Shown here: positions 33,278 to 46,275 of the stretch, piece after piece | Layout of the letters: each line of letters opens with the position of its first letter | Numbering within the stretch: position 1 is the stretch's first letter | Assembly: GCA_023105745.1 (NCBI GenBank) | Contig: JALGQZ010000015.1 | Span: 22,673,499-22,737,498, forward strand | Reading direction: 5' to 3' | Origin: Austropuccinia psidii | Lineage: Eukaryota > Basidiomycota > Pucciniomycetes > Pucciniales > Sphaerophragmiaceae | DNA length: 64,000 bases | Translations under genes and position numbers: made by a program | The notes under the pieces: generated by a model | Database searches by the model: none | Told to the model about the DNA's origin: nothing | The model's input: only the letters and a program-made list of their open reading frames with translations

Positions 33278-34660
33278 ATGAGACAACCCCATTTCCCAAA
33301 GAGATAACTTTGTCCCCTGATGTTGTAAATACTTTTACAGAAATTAAAAATAGGATTTTACCTCTTAAAGAAACTAAAAATTGTTTATTATCTTTACAAT
33401 AAATAAATAATAATTTATCATCTTCAACAAAAGTTGTAAAATTAAATTTATTGTTGAAAATAATAAACCAAAAGGTTCAATTGACAAGACTCAAAAATTA
33501 ATACAAGGACAACGGGAATTGTATAGATAAATCAAAGATATGAAAGAAAAAACTTTTATAATCAATTATGATGTGGGTATTGATAATATTACAGAAAAAT
33601 TAAACAAATTAAGTATATGCATAGAAAGATTTGAAGAAAAGACTTCATCACACCAAAAATTACTTCTAGCCCATGTGGAAAAAGGTGATGAAGCAAGAAT
33701 GAATCTGAAAGATGAATTTCAAAGTGAAATCAGGCTTATTACTGAGAAAATGGATAAAATAAATGAGGCTAACTTAAATATGCCAAAGTTATCAACACCA
33801 TTTTCTCACATAAGAATTCCTGTTAAACCAAAAGAAGAAATAACAAATCCATTCATAACATACTTGAGTCATCAAGACAATAACCAATTCTTAATGAATG
33901 AAGCGCCTCAATTGAAAGAATGGCCAACATTTAAAGGAGATGTTGAATATGACCATATGTCATTTATTAAAACAATTGACATGTTTCAAAAACATTATGC
34001 TATACCAGATGAATTAATCACTGCCAGATTACACTCACTATTTGAGAAACATTCAAAAACATGGTATTATGGAATAAGGGAAACAAATTGCAAAAACACC
34101 TGGTCTTGGTTGAAACAAGAAATACTCACCAAGTGCGCTAATGATTCGTGGAGGTAAAAAATAGAGAATGCATTTAAAAATTCCTTCTTTGACCCGGACA
34201 AGGATAAACCTTTGACTTGGTCCCTAAAACAAGTTGAAAGATTAAATGCACTGTATCCAGTAATGTCACCAAAAATGGTACACATGAAAATACTTAAGAA
34301 ATTTAGAGGATAATTGGAAAATTCCCTGAGAAGCAGGTGTATAGAACCATGCTTCACAGAATCTTATATCAATGCACTAGAAGACATAGTTACAAGGACA
34401 AAAATTGGAAGAACTTGGAAAAAATTGGACATTAAAAGTAGAGATAAACCATTTATAAAGAAAGATAAACCAAGATAACCTTTCAAGCCCAATACATCCA
34501 ACAGTAATGAGCAAAGAAAGTTCCACAAATGTGGAGGTATTGAACACTTAGCCAATAATTGCCTTAAAAAAGCAAAAATCAATGAAATTGTGGAAACAGG
34601 AGACCACAATTACAAAGACGGCAAATCTGACTCTGAAACAACACTGAAGAATCAGAAACT
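32615..34660 (+). pseudogene. Decayed Gag of element E
   Basis: From the ATG at 32615 the frame is soon broken. The capsid-like part at 33540-34157 is the best preserved: EEKTSSHQKLLLAHVEK coiled coil, then LKEWPTFKGDVEYDHMSF and ITARLHSLFEKHSKTWYYG, ending in a stop after CANDSWR. The zinc knuckle near 34510 reads FHKCGGIEHLANNC, so the first cysteine is replaced by phenylalanine. It is homologous to Gag of F and more distantly to X. Confidence 0.75.
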
Positions 34661-34849
34661 TCTAAAAGTGATCAAATTAATATAATTAATGCACAAGTTA
34701 ATAATATTGATTTAATATATGAAGTACTGAATATCAATTAAAACTTACCACAAGTTTGAACATCTGACACAAGCCTGACAAGCATACAAGATTCTAAACT
34801 GTATAGAACCAAACCATCAAAAGGAACGGGATATAAAGCTGGAAAATCA

Positions 34850-37560
34850 AGTATAAGTATTGTCATGGTGGAAAACCCAGAGGCAAAAGTGAACTTAGAT
34901 ACAGGAGAATATTGTACCTATGTTGGTAACAGTTATTTGAAAACAATTGTACCAGATTGGGAAGGAACACTTATACCAATACAAGGAGTCAAATTTCGTA
35001 GTGCAAGTGAAGGAATGAAGCCCCTTGGAATAATTGACTTAACACTCATTTTTCCTCATCCTTCACAATGTATCAGATTGAAAGTAGAATCTTTTTATGG
35101 CATAGATATCTCTAACCAAAGATATAGATATTTTACCATAGGAGACAACAAAAGACAAAAATTTGGGTTCTTAAATAACAAAAAACAAATTACAGTTATT
35201 AAGAATGAAAAAAGAAATCCAGAAAAGGATTTTTTTCATAACTGAACAACTTAAAGAGGCAGAATTCAATCAATAATTAACAGAAAAAATGAAAGAAAAA
35301 TTGATTGACCTCTTTTTGAAATATAAAAATGCCTTTTTGACTGACAAAGAACCACTAGGTTCCATAATTGGACATGAGGTAGACACAATCCTTAATGTGG
35401 AAAAACCTCATTTACATTTATTAAGAAGACCAGCTTACCCTGCTAGCCCAAGAGCTAGAGAAGCTTTAGAGGTACACATTAAAGAATTAATGGACCTTGG
35501 AGTATTAAGGAAAGTAGGACATATTGAACAGGTAGAGGTCACTACACCTGTCATTATAACTTGGCATAATGGAAAATCAAGGATGGTAGGGGACTTTATA
35601 GCTCTAAACAACTATAATATCCCTGACAGATATCCAATACCCAGAATCCTTGAGACATTAACAAAATTATCACAGGCTAAGTTCATCGCAGCCTGGATGC
35701 TCTAAAGGATTTTCATCAGAATGTCTTAACAGGCAACGCCAAAATACTACTGAGGATAATAGTCTACTGTGGAATTTTTGAATATCTGAGAATGCCATTT
35801 GGTATAAAAAATGCACCTTCCCAATATCAAAGAATGATGAATACCATATTTCTGGAAGAATTTTTAGAAGGATGGTTGATTATCTATATTGATGATCTCA
35901 TAGCCAGCTCAGAAACTTGGGATAGTCACTTAACACGACTAGAAAGATTCTTGCAAAAGATATTACAATTAAATATGAAAATCTCCTTGAAAAAGTGTCA
36001 TTTTGCATACAGTGAACTGAAAGCACTAGGACATGTTGTCTCTGGACTAAGTTTGGGCATAGATAAGAGTAAATTAGCAGGTACCACAGGAAGAGCACCC
36101 TAAAGAAGGTGCCATATCTTATGCCAACTTCTAATGAAAGACTGTAAAGACCTATCACTTTCATCAAAACTAGATGAAATCTAGAATAGAACTCAACATA
36201 CATGTGTTATGGCTTTAACATATAGAGCTCTGATAAACACTATACTACATGAATTTCATGATAGTGTTGCAGCTGGACATCTTGCAAAAGACAGAACACT
36301 AGAGAGGGTAAAAACCTGCTCTTGGTGGCCAAATTGGAGGAAATATGTTGCAGAATACTTCCAAACCTGTGACAGATGCTGGAAAGAAAACAGAGCCACA
36401 GGAAAGAAATTTGGAATTATGATCCAAATTGAAGAACCAAAATCCCCTTGGGAAATAGTTCACATGGATTTGGTAACAGCCTTACCTCCAGGAGGAGACA
36501 GAATTTACAATGCATGCCTAGTATTAATTGACAGATACAGCAAAAATCCAATGTTCTTACCATTCCACAAGGATGATACATCTATGGACACAGCCATAAT
36601 GATATCAAATAAAGCTATCAGCCACACAGGCTTATTCCAAAATATCATAAGTGATAGAGACCCAAAATTCACTTCAGCATTATGGACAAACCTCCATAGT
36701 CTGTTTGGAACAAAATTATCATCCTCAACAGCTTACCACCCCCAAAATGATTGTCTAGAAGTAAGCAGGATACAGACCTTAGAAGACATGATCAGGAGAT
36801 TACCTGCTTATGGAATAGAATTCAAAGATTCTTATTGTTTTACCCATGAGTGGTGTACATTAATACCAGCCCTTGAAATAGTCATAAAACATCAATCCAA
36901 TCATCAATTGGCAAACCACCAGAAATGCTAGAAAAAGGCTGGAATCCAAGACTTCCTTGTTATAACCTCAAAAAGGACTTATTTGCTATACACCCAACAG
37001 CAAGTAGTTTGAAATTAATTCTTGACAAAGCAAGACACCATGCAAACAGATATATGCAAGATTCTTTCCAATATGCAAAAGAAAGATGGGATAAAAGCCA
37101 TAAACCACCTAAATTCAAAATAGGAGACTTGGTCTTAGTGTCAACTCTACATTTCAATAATATGAAAGGCCAAAATAAATTGAAACATTCCTTTTCAGGA
37201 CCATTTATGATAAAGGCACTACACAGACCTAATGTTGTGCAACTAGAGCTCACAGGTAGCTTAATGGACAAACACCTAACTTTCCCTGTAATTCTGATAA
37301 AACTGTACAGCTCAAGTGAAAAAGACTTATTTCCATTGAGAAATAAACCCCCAATTGAAATTCCCCCTTCAGAGGAAGGAACAGAAAATAAGATTGTGAA
37401 AGTCCTTAAAGAAAGAGGGACAAGAAAAAAAATAAAGGGAATAACTTGTAAGGTATAAAAACCCAACTCAAGAAGATGAATGGATACTTGAGAAAGATAT
37501 AACAAATTCTGACAGACTATTAAGAAGGTTCAGACATGAGAGAAAACCTAAAGAATAGAA
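34850..37560 (+). pseudogene. Decayed Pol of element E, lacking RNase H
   Basis: Protease 34865-35245 with LDTGEYCTYVG. RT part one 35289-35705 and, after a 1-base frameshift, part two 35792-36103 with [15 protein letters not shown] and YIDD. The frame then jumps directly to the integrase zinc region (36209 on, CDRC), so RNase H is missing. Integrase core 36209-36931 has HMDLV and SDRDPKF; the expected TDGLAERM reads NDCLEVSR, so the catalytic glutamate is lost or shifted. 36925-37458 has the GPF module (HSFSGPF) and a remnant of the chromodomain follows to about 37560. Confidence 0.8.
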
Positions 37561-37656
37561 AATTGAGCATTATGGAGCTTCAAGATTAACAAAGTCTATT
37601 GAAGAGGTAGGATAGTGGATGATACCCTAATTAACAATATCAGATTATGGTAAAAT

Positions 37657-37905
37657 CTTTTTTGGTGGTAGGGAATGTGAGTCTTTGAGGTATGACACAT
37701 ATCTAAAAGTGTCACAAGAAAAAACTTTATAATAATTATACTCTTAATAATTATGTTAAAACCAGTGAAAATGCCATAAATAAGCATAGACTTTGAGCTC
37801 ACTCAGAATCTAATGAGTAAGCTTGTGAAATGAATTACACCATTAGATATCTAATGCTAAAATACACATATATCTCATCTTTATGGAATACCTGTAAAGT
37901 AAATA
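37657..37905 (+). repeat. Polypurine tract and truncated 3' LTR of element E
   Basis: The tract tttttggtggtagggaa directly precedes the LTR start tgtgagtctttgaggtatgacac at 37676. About 230 bp of LTR follow and match 29937-30150. It stops near 37905, where protease sequence of element D starts without any LTR or duplication, marking a non-transpositional junction. Confidence 0.65.
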
Positions 37906-40900
37906 ATTATTTATTCAAATTATTTCAATTCTCATTTATTGCAAAGCAGTTTGTTCACAAGTATTCTTTGACCATGTCAGAACTCCCAGACAAGATTCCC
38001 CTTATTATTCTTGACCCCTCAGAGTCTCCTTCTCTATTTGTGACTCACCATACTAAATATATGGTTGAGCTTCCTTCTTTCCCAAGCTTTGAATGGGACT
38101 TTTTAGTCATTGATACTCCAAAGGGAGAAGATCTCATATTGGGATTTGACTTTCTCAATCATTTCAATCGATTTATTGATTGGAGGCAAGGGCTTATCAC
38201 CTTTAATTCTGATCATAAGGACTATCATGATCCTTCAAAATCTTTCAGTAATGACTTTTCTTCTTCTAAATCATGTGCAGCTCTCGTTGGTGATTCTAGA
38301 ACACCATCATTTCCATCTTCTGTCCACATTCCTTCCCTTAATTCCCATCAGTTATTACTATAATCTAGAGATGAAGTCTTCAAAGAGATTCAAGACTTTT
38401 GAGAAGATAATTCTGTATCTTCACCTCATCTCTTATTTGGGAATATGGCCTTCCTCCTTCATCTTATCATGACCCCCTGGAGGAGTTGTGGGATGAAGAG
38501 GAAGAGCCAGAAGAGATAGAAACTGTGATGAAGGTTGTCCCTTCTGTTTATCACCAGTACTTGGATGTATGCTCCAAGGTGAAAGCAGAGAAACTTCCTC
38601 CTCACCGCGCCTGTGATCATCATATTGAGCTGGAGGCGTCTCTACCTCAAGTTGTGGTGATGTACTCTTTATCAAACCAGGAGTCAGATACACTCAGGGC
38701 CTACATTTCAGAGAATGTAGAGAAAGGTTTCATCCGGCCAAGCTCCTCTTCAACAGGAGCACCTGTCCTTTTTGTTAAAAAGAAAGATGGTGGCCTCTGT
38801 TTGTGTGTTGATTACTGCAAACTCAATGCTGTTACCAGGAAGAACAAGTATCCTGTTCCTACTATGAATAAGCTGCCTACTGTTTTCAATGGTTCTTCTG
38901 TCTTCTCCAAGATTGATTTGCGTGGTGCATATAACATTCTCAGAATCAAGGAAGGTGATGAACATTTGACATGTTTTAGAACTTAATATGGAAGCTATGA
39001 GTATTTGGTTATGCCATTTGGGCTCACCAATGCTCCTGCCTTGTTTCAAAATGTTGTCAATTATATTTTTTATGATCTTCTTGATATTTATGTTGTAGTT
39101 TATTTGGATGACATTCTGGTCTTTTCCAAATCTGAAGAAGAACATGTCACTCATGTGTCAACTTTTTCCAGACTCAGAGCCAATAACCTCTTTGCTAAGG
39201 CCTCCAAGTGCCTGTTTCATGTTTCTAGTGTGGAGTATTTGGGTTATGTTGTTTCTTCTGAAGGCCTCAAGATGGACCAAGAAAAAGTCCAGCAAATTTT
39301 CAATTGGCCACCTCCAAGAAACCTCAAGGCTCTTCAATCATTCCTTGGCTTTGCCAATTTTTACCGCCATTTCATTAAGAATTATTCAAAGAAGATTAGT
39401 TCACTCACAAGTTTCCTCAAGAAAGATTCCCGTTTTCCCCTCAATGAGGAATCTCTTAGGCAGTTTCATCAACTCAAAGAGGCATTCACCATTTCTCCAA
39501 TCCTTTCTCACTTTCATTCTTCTCTACCCACCATTGTAGTTTATGCCTTGGGTGCTGTACTGAGTCAGATTTCTGACTCAGGAAGGCATCCCATTGCATT
39601 TGATAGCCGCAAGCTTCTCCCACCTGAGCTCAATTATGAGATTCATGACAAGGAACTCCTTGGCATATTCTGGGCTCTCAAGCACTGGAGAGCTTTTCTC
39701 CTTTCTGTTTCTTCCTCTTTTAAATTTCTCACCAATCATTCATCACTTCAATATTTTATGTCATCAATGATTCTCACTTGCTGTCAAGCCCACTGGGCTG
39801 AATTTCTCTCTGAATTCCATTTTTCTATCACCTACTGCCCTGGCCGTTTGGCTACCCTTCCAGATGCACTGTCACGTTGGGACAACGTTTACCCAGAGAG
39901 GGGGGAAGATTTCATCAGCAAGAATCCAATGAATTATCAAAAAATAATCAAGCAAGATGAAATTCAAGCCTCAAAATTCTTTGCAGTCAAGGTGGAAGAA
40001 TTTTCAAATTTGATTGAATCAATTCAAAAGGCATTATGGAAAGACTCTCAATATAGAAGTTTTCTTCAAGATTTGGGTAAAAGTAAATCTGTCCAAGATT
40101 ATTCTCTTGATTCCTCTTCCCAACATCTCCTGTTCAAAGATTGGGTGGTGGTCCCAAATGACCTCACAATTCACCTCAGCATACTTCGAAAAGGCATGAC
40201 TCTCCTCTAGCTGGACATCCTGGCCAAGAGAAGACTCTCAAACTTGTCAAGCGGGATTTTCACTGGCCTGGCATGACTCAATTTATCAAGGATTATGTAT
40301 CATCCTGTCAACAGTGTTCAAAAAACAAAAATATTCACCACAAGAACCTTGGACTCCTCAAACCTCTTCCAAAATGGTCCTTGGATTTGTCTTTCAATTG
40401 ATTTCATCACTCAATTGCCACTGTCCAATTCCTTTGACTCAATCCTTGTAATAGTGGACATATTCTCAAAAATGGCAATTTTCATTTGAACAATGTCTTC
40501 AATAACTTCATTAGATTTGGCCCATTTATTCATCAAGAATATTTTCTCAAAGAATGGCCTTCCTTCAAGCATTGTTAGTGATAGAGGTTCTCTTTTTGTT
40601 TCTTCCTTTTGGACCAAGCTTTGCCAGCAGCTCAAGATTTCAAGGGATCTGTCAACTGCTTACCATCCAGAAACTGATGGACAGACAGAGAGGGTAAATC
40701 AGATACTAGAACAGTACCTTTGGATGTATGTCAGTTATCATCAAGATTATTGGAACACCTGTCTCCCTCTGGCTGAATTTTCCTACAATAACTCTGACCA
40801 CTCTTCAACAAAACAATCACCATATTTCACTGTTTATGTAAGAGATCCACATTATGACTCAGTTCACATTACTCAAGATACTCCTGCTGGAAAGTTATCA

Positions 40901-41440
40901 ACAAAAATGCAATCAGCACCGCAAGATGTCAAGAGAGAACTTGAAGTTGCCATAAACAGGTTCAAGAGGTATGCAGATAAAAGAAGAGCAAGTCCACCTG
41001 TTTTCAATCCTGGTGACATGGTATGGCTTTCTTGCAAGAACATCAAATCAACTAGACCCACCAAAAAACTGTCTGCAAGATGGTTGGGTCCTTTTCCAAT
41101 CTTGAAGAAGGTCAGCACTCATTCCTACCACCTCAAGCTCCCATCTCAATGGAAGTCCATCCACCCAGTCTTCAATATTTCGCTCTTACAGCCAGTCAAG
41201 ACATCAACAATCCCAAATAGGCATCAAGAGCCTCCTCCTCAAATAATCATTGAAGAAGAAGAGGAATGGGAAGTCTCTTAAATACGGGACTCAAAGCTTA
41301 AGAGAGGAAAACTATGGTATTTCGTGGAATGCAAAGGTTTCAGTCAAGACTCAGAAAGATACACTTGGGAACCAATTGAAAACCTCAAGAATTGTCCTGA
41401 ACTGGTAAAGGATTTTCATATGCACCTTGAGGGGTATTCT
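37906..41440 (+). pseudogene. Decayed Pol of element D
   Basis: Begins just after the protease active site (FIAKQFVHKYSL..), with GEDLILGFDFLNHF at about 38126. RT and RNase H are in one frame from 38486 to 40210 with a single TAA at 38984-38986 (after CFRT); the catalytic box is YLDD. In RNase H the block that should carry the first catalytic Asp is deleted (PTIVVYALGAVLSQ) and LTDHS has become LTNHS. A frameshift near 40190 precedes the integrase zinc domain. Integrase core 40295-41281 has a TGA at 40487-40489, D residues in MDFITQL and SDRGSLF, and E in TDGQTERVNQ. A TAA at 41279-41281 precedes the chromodomain (LWYFVECKGFSQDSERYTWE) to about 41440. Confidence 0.85.
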
Positions 41441-41810
41441 ACTCTTTTCTGTTGTAAGCGTCACCTTGGCCACTCTGTGAGCACTCTGAAAGTTTTGAAC
41501 ACAGATCTTTGGCCTGGCTTTCAACATAAATTCCAAAATTATGGCCATTTTTTAGTTGGGCAAATGAACCATTCATTTTTTCATTTCACTTCCAAGTCTT
41601 TCCAATTCCAAGTCATTCTTTCAATAAATTCATTTTCTTTTATGGCACTGGCAGGAGTGGTAATTACCCAAGGTACGTTCCTCTCCTAGTGTGCACTTCC
41701 CTGAGGGGTCTACAATTTGTCAAAACATCACCTTGGCCACTTTGTGAGCACCTGGCATCAAATTTCTCTTTCCAGGTCCTTGGCCAATTTCAAAATCAGT
41801 TATCAACCTC
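41441..41810 (+). other. 3' non-coding region of element D, first part
   Basis: Lies between the chromodomain and element F. The phrase caccttggccactctgtgagcac at about 41461 recurs at about 41728, a direct repeat spaced by about 267 bp. The 5-mer acctc at 41806-41810 is the left target duplication of F. An ORF at 41324-41689 merely extends the chromodomain frame. Confidence 0.6.
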
Positions 41811-43941
41811 TGTAAGGTTTGCCTATGAAACTCTTGATAATAGTAACAATATCAAGAGTACTATGACTGTCCTCAGTAGAAAAATATAATATAATAAAAT
41901 GTTACAACCACAAATTTAAATATAATTATTAAAAATAATTATATAAAAAAATAAGTTTAATTATTATTATAATAATATAATAATAAAAATAATTATAATA
42001 ATTATAATAAATTATAATTATTCTATTATTGTTATAGTCACTGACAGTTATAACAATAAGAAGTGTAAAGCTCTTAATGAGACAATTACACGTGGAAAAT
42101 ATGAATATTAACCACTTATGAATAATACAAATATTATTTATAAAAAGAATTAAACACACACTGTGCAGAAATAATTCCTTTAGAATAAAAAATTCTATAT
42201 AAAAAAACTAATATTTAGATAAAAAAAATATAGAACTTTAAAGAAAACTTACTTATAAGATTTATTTAATACAACAAGTCTAATACAACAGTTATTATAC
42301 TAAATAAAGGTTATAAGTTAAAAATCACGTCAAAAATCAATAAATTTAAAGATAAACCAACTTCTTATAATATAAATTATGATTAAAGAGTTTTTGAGAG
42401 GAATTTGTGGATTTTAAAAGATATTTAAAATGATAATTTTATATAATAAAATATATTATTGGTGATTACAACAATAATCTAAATTGTATGACTTCAACTC
42501 TTTAAGTTTAATAAATAAAGAATAAAAATAACTTAAGAATTACTTTTAATAATAAGATTTTATATTTAATAAAACTTTACCTGTTTAAATTTCTAATATG
42601 ATTGGATTAATAATGAATGATGGACAAAAACAGTGATGAAAAGACTCTTTTTATGTCTTCAGAACAGCTCTCATGATTCATAATGGATGTAGAGGGCCTG
42701 CTCAGGTCAAAACTGAAAAACCATGCTTAAAAATAAAGTTCTTAACTTAAGGCAACTTATTTTTACTTCCAATTTAAAGTTATCAGTGTTATTCTCAACT
42801 CCAAGTAACTTTAATCCTCATTTACTTTAACTATTTTAAGTTTCAATATAAAATAAGGTTATTTATATTAAAGTTCATCACATGAACAACTTAAAATCAG
42901 AGTTTCAAGCAAAAATCTCTTAAACTCAGTTTTTAATTAACTTTTAAAGAAATCATAATTTTCTTTGTGTTTAATTAAAAGAGTAAATTTCCAGGCTAAT
43001 TACCCAGGAAATTTATTTATAAAAGATACTTAAAATTTGATTTATATATTGATAATATTAAATTCTAAGTTGTGTGAAAATTTCAAGCAAATCCATTAAG
43101 AATTGGATTTTTAATTTGATAAGGTTTTAATGCTTGAAAATTTAAAGTTTTAAGCTTATTTAAGGTTTTTAAGCTTAATTAAGCTCTGACAGTTCTTAAA
43201 ACCTTGATTTCAAGCCTGCATATTGGGATTAAGCCTTTGGCAGCTTGAAATTCCTGTCCAATTTGGGATAAAACCAGTTTACACCTTAAGGTTGGATCAA
43301 AGTCAAATCTTAAAGTTTAAATAAGGTTGAAAATCCTCCAATACAGGTGGACAACCTTAATTGAATCCTTGCAGATCCAAAAAGTAGGGTACCCCAGCTC
43401 TATTTGGTCTTTTTCCTTTGTCCCACCTTTCTGTGTGGATTTTGCCCTTTTATTTATTTAAAGCCATACTATGGCCTTAAACCCTTTTAAATTGAGCTCA
43501 CGCAGGATTTACATTCTGTATGGCAACTCCTTAGCCAATGCAGTAAATATACACCACACCTCAATTTTAACTAAAATTTTGGTAAGTTTGCATAAACCTT
43601 ATGCAACTTTAGATTTAAGCTTAATTAAGCTTAAATTTAACAATTTTAAAAAAATGTTAAAAAAGTTACATTGGTACTGTGAGATTCTTAAATCTTCCAA
43701 TAACATAAAAAATAAGTGGTTTTGGGTATAACACCCTATGGGTGTACCCTAGGTTATTTTTGGTGTAGAATCCAAAAATGACATAATATTTATAACTTTG
43801 TTTATCCAAAAAAAAGTTATACTTATTTTTTATTATTTTTTATTTTAAATTCAACTAAAAAGTCTGTTTAAGACAAAATTAACTGTTTATAAAATCATTT
43901 GTGGCCTTATGGGTATGTCATACATACCTCACAGGCTCACA
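41811..43941 (-). repeat. 3' LTR of element F (LTR-III)
   Basis: 2,131 bp. It lacks about 64 bp present in the other F LTR (48280-48345 there) and in the solo LTR at 12200-16200, so the loss happened after F inserted. On the element strand the purine tract GGTAGTAGGGAA (43953-43942) directly precedes it. Confidence 0.85.
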
Positions 43942-44094
43942 TTCCCTACTACCAAAAAAAAAATTGTACCACAATTTTTCTTTTGTAGTGTACCCCCAAG
44001 TTATTTGGGGGGGGTATAATCCACTGTCCAACCTCTCTACTTCTACTTTTAAGTATGTAAAGTACACAATTCAAACTTTTCATTGAGCAATTGG

Positions 44095-44220
44095 TCTTCT
44101 CTCATGTTTGAATTTTGTAAGAAACTTTTGAGCATCAGGTATTTTGCTTTTTACAATCCATTCATCTTCATGTTATGGATTTTTATACCTGATGTTTTCT
44201 ATACTAAGCTCCTCTGGTAC
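44095..44220 (-). pseudogene. Chromodomain C-terminal remnant of F
   Basis: On the minus strand this reads IRYKNP, a stop, then HEDEWIVKSKIPDAQKFL and KFKHERRPIAQ, resembling the end of the family III polyprotein in E (QEDEWILEKDI, RRFRHERKP). It directly follows the Gag stop, which shows how much was deleted: essentially the whole of pol. Confidence 0.65.
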
Positions 44221-46275
44221 TTATTCTTCTTCTGAAGGCTCAGAATCACTTTCATGTAAACATACATCAGTTGTTTCTTTTGTTTCTTCCACTTTTTCAA
44301 CATTTATCTCATTGATTCTTGTCTTGTTTGGGCAAGTGTTTTCTAAATGAGATGTGCTTCCACATTTGTGACATTTCAAAGGAAGTCTGTCTTGTGGCTT
44401 ATTTGGCTTTGAAATTGGTTTCCCATTAGTGTTATTGTCTATTGGGGATTTAGACCAATTTCTTCCAATTTTTGTTCTAGTAGTGATTTCCTCCATAGCA
44501 TTGATATAATCTTCTGTAGAGCAAGGCTCAATACATCTTCTTCTTATAGCATGCTCAAGGTGACCACCTCACTTTCTTAATATCCTTTTATGTACCATTG
44601 GTTCAGACATATCAGGATGAAGGGCAGTTAATCTGTCCTTGTGTTTAAGAAACCAAGTCATGGGCCTGTCCCTCTCAATATTAAAAATGGCTTCTTCAAA
44701 AGAATTTTCCATTCTAAATCTCCAGGAATCATTTGCCCATTTGGAAATAACTTGTTCTTTCCACCAAGGCCAAGAATGTTTACCATGGTCTTGTCTCATT
44801 TTATAATACCATTTCTTTGCTGATTTGGTAAATAATGAGTGTAATCTGGCACTTATGTATTCATCTGGTATGTTAAAGTCTTCTTTAAACATATCAATTG
44901 TTTTCATAAATTCCATATGATTATATTCTCCTTCACCACTGAAGGTTGGCCATTCCTCTAATCTTGTAATGTCCTTATAATTGCAAGCAGTTTCCACATC
45001 ATGACTTGAAATTGTATGATGTAAATCATTATTCAAGTTAAGGACATTTCTGTCAAGAATTGGTGTGGATTGCCTTGGCAATTCATTTTTCAGTGATATA
45101 TTATTAATACTTGACTGAATGTCTTCTTTCAATTCAAGTCTTGCTTTATCACTTTTTTCCAATTGTTCTTGAAAAAGAGCTGCATTGTGACCAGTTGAAT
45201 TTTCCAAGTTTTGTACTTGTATTTTCAATTCTTTTAACTTTCCAGTTATAAAAGAAATTGAATGTTTATCTGGTTGATTGAGTAAAGTAACTTTAAACTC
45301 AAGTCTTTCAAAAATTTGTGTCAAAGACAAAATATTTGCGTTGTTAACATTTTCAAGGCCAATTATGGTCTTTTGTTGGTCTTTTACTTGTAGTATCTCA
45401 TTACCCAACTTTTGTTGGACATGATCAAATGCTTGAAATTTTGCCATAATTTCTTTATTACAAGATTCAAAGTAAGTTACAATTTTTACAAGATCTACTT
45501 CTTTGGAAAGGATTGGTTCAATCTTTCCTCCTCCTTGTTTTTGAATTCCATCAAAGTTCTTGCCATATTGAACACATTGTCAATGGCTGTCTTTTCCTTC
45601 TTTGGGATTCTGTAATTCTGAGGGTAAGGTTTGTTCCACTTGGGCTTTGCCTTTCCCTTTGCCTTGTGCTTGCCCTTCTGATTGGTCTTTGGGGCTTGCT
45701 TGGGCTTGTTTGGCACTTGTTGAGGTGGATTTTTGCTGGTGGATGCTTGAGGAGCTTCCACTGGGCTGTTGTCCTTGCCTTGAGCCAATTTCTTCTTCTG
45801 ATCCTCTGACAACATGCTTTGGTTTTTCAACCAAGCTTTGATCTGTTGGACTTGTCCTTTGACAGACATTGGTGTCCAACCCAGCAGAAGATCTTCTGTC
45901 TTTCCTGGCCCCATGAACTTCTTCACCTGAAGATAAGAGTTCATGGTGCCTATCCAAAGACTTGGAAGGAGTTCCCACTCTTGTTGTTTTGACGCCAGGA
46001 ACCAGTTTTTCCATTGGGATTGATACATTTCCACAGCTGCCTGTTGGAAATGGTTCAGGTTTAACAGCAATAGCAGTTATGTCAGCTTCTGGACTGTCAA
46101 TAAGAGGTTCAAAGGTGCTGGCTAACCTTTGGGAACTGGTGGAAGTTCTGGCATCCTCCATTTGTGCCTCTCCTCTGGGAGGACATTCTTGCCTTTTGCA
46201 TTTGTGGCTGGATTGTCCTGGTCAAGATCCATTTGATTGGATGGAGTAGTTACTTCCACTTCTAGTAGGAGTCAT
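44221..46275 (-). pseudogene. Gag of element F, one frame with three TGA codons
   Basis: Starts at the ATG at 46275 (MTPTRSGSNYSIQSNGS), which is inside the short intron 14 nt from its end. One frame then runs to TAA at 44221-44223, about 680 codons, interrupted only by TGA at 46224-46222, 45582-45580 and 44571-44569, with no frameshift seen. Order: low-complexity N-terminal region rich in S, Q and K; coiled coil (QAFDHVQQKLGNEILQVK); capsid-like LEEWPTFSGEGEYNHMEF and ISARLHSLFTKSAKKWYYK; zinc knuckle CHKCGSTSHLENTC; acidic tail. It is homologous to E Gag. Confidence 0.8.

Larger units (their letters stand above)
29937..37905 (+). mobile_element. Ty3/gypsy family III, copy E, decayed and 3' truncated
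   Basis: 5' LTR about 29937-31883, leader and accessory region to about 33277, gag to about 34650, pol about 34850-37560, polypurine tract and a 3' LTR fragment 37676 to about 37905. RNase H and the connection region are deleted. The 3' LTR breaks off where element D's protease region begins, so no target duplication can be checked; the left flank is gatac. E interrupts or follows element G. Confidence 0.8.

Noticed and set aside
42000..42160. AT-rich stretch resembling a scaffold attachment or origin region
   Set aside because: It is part of LTR-III and recurs at 47125-47325; no independent evidence of such a function.
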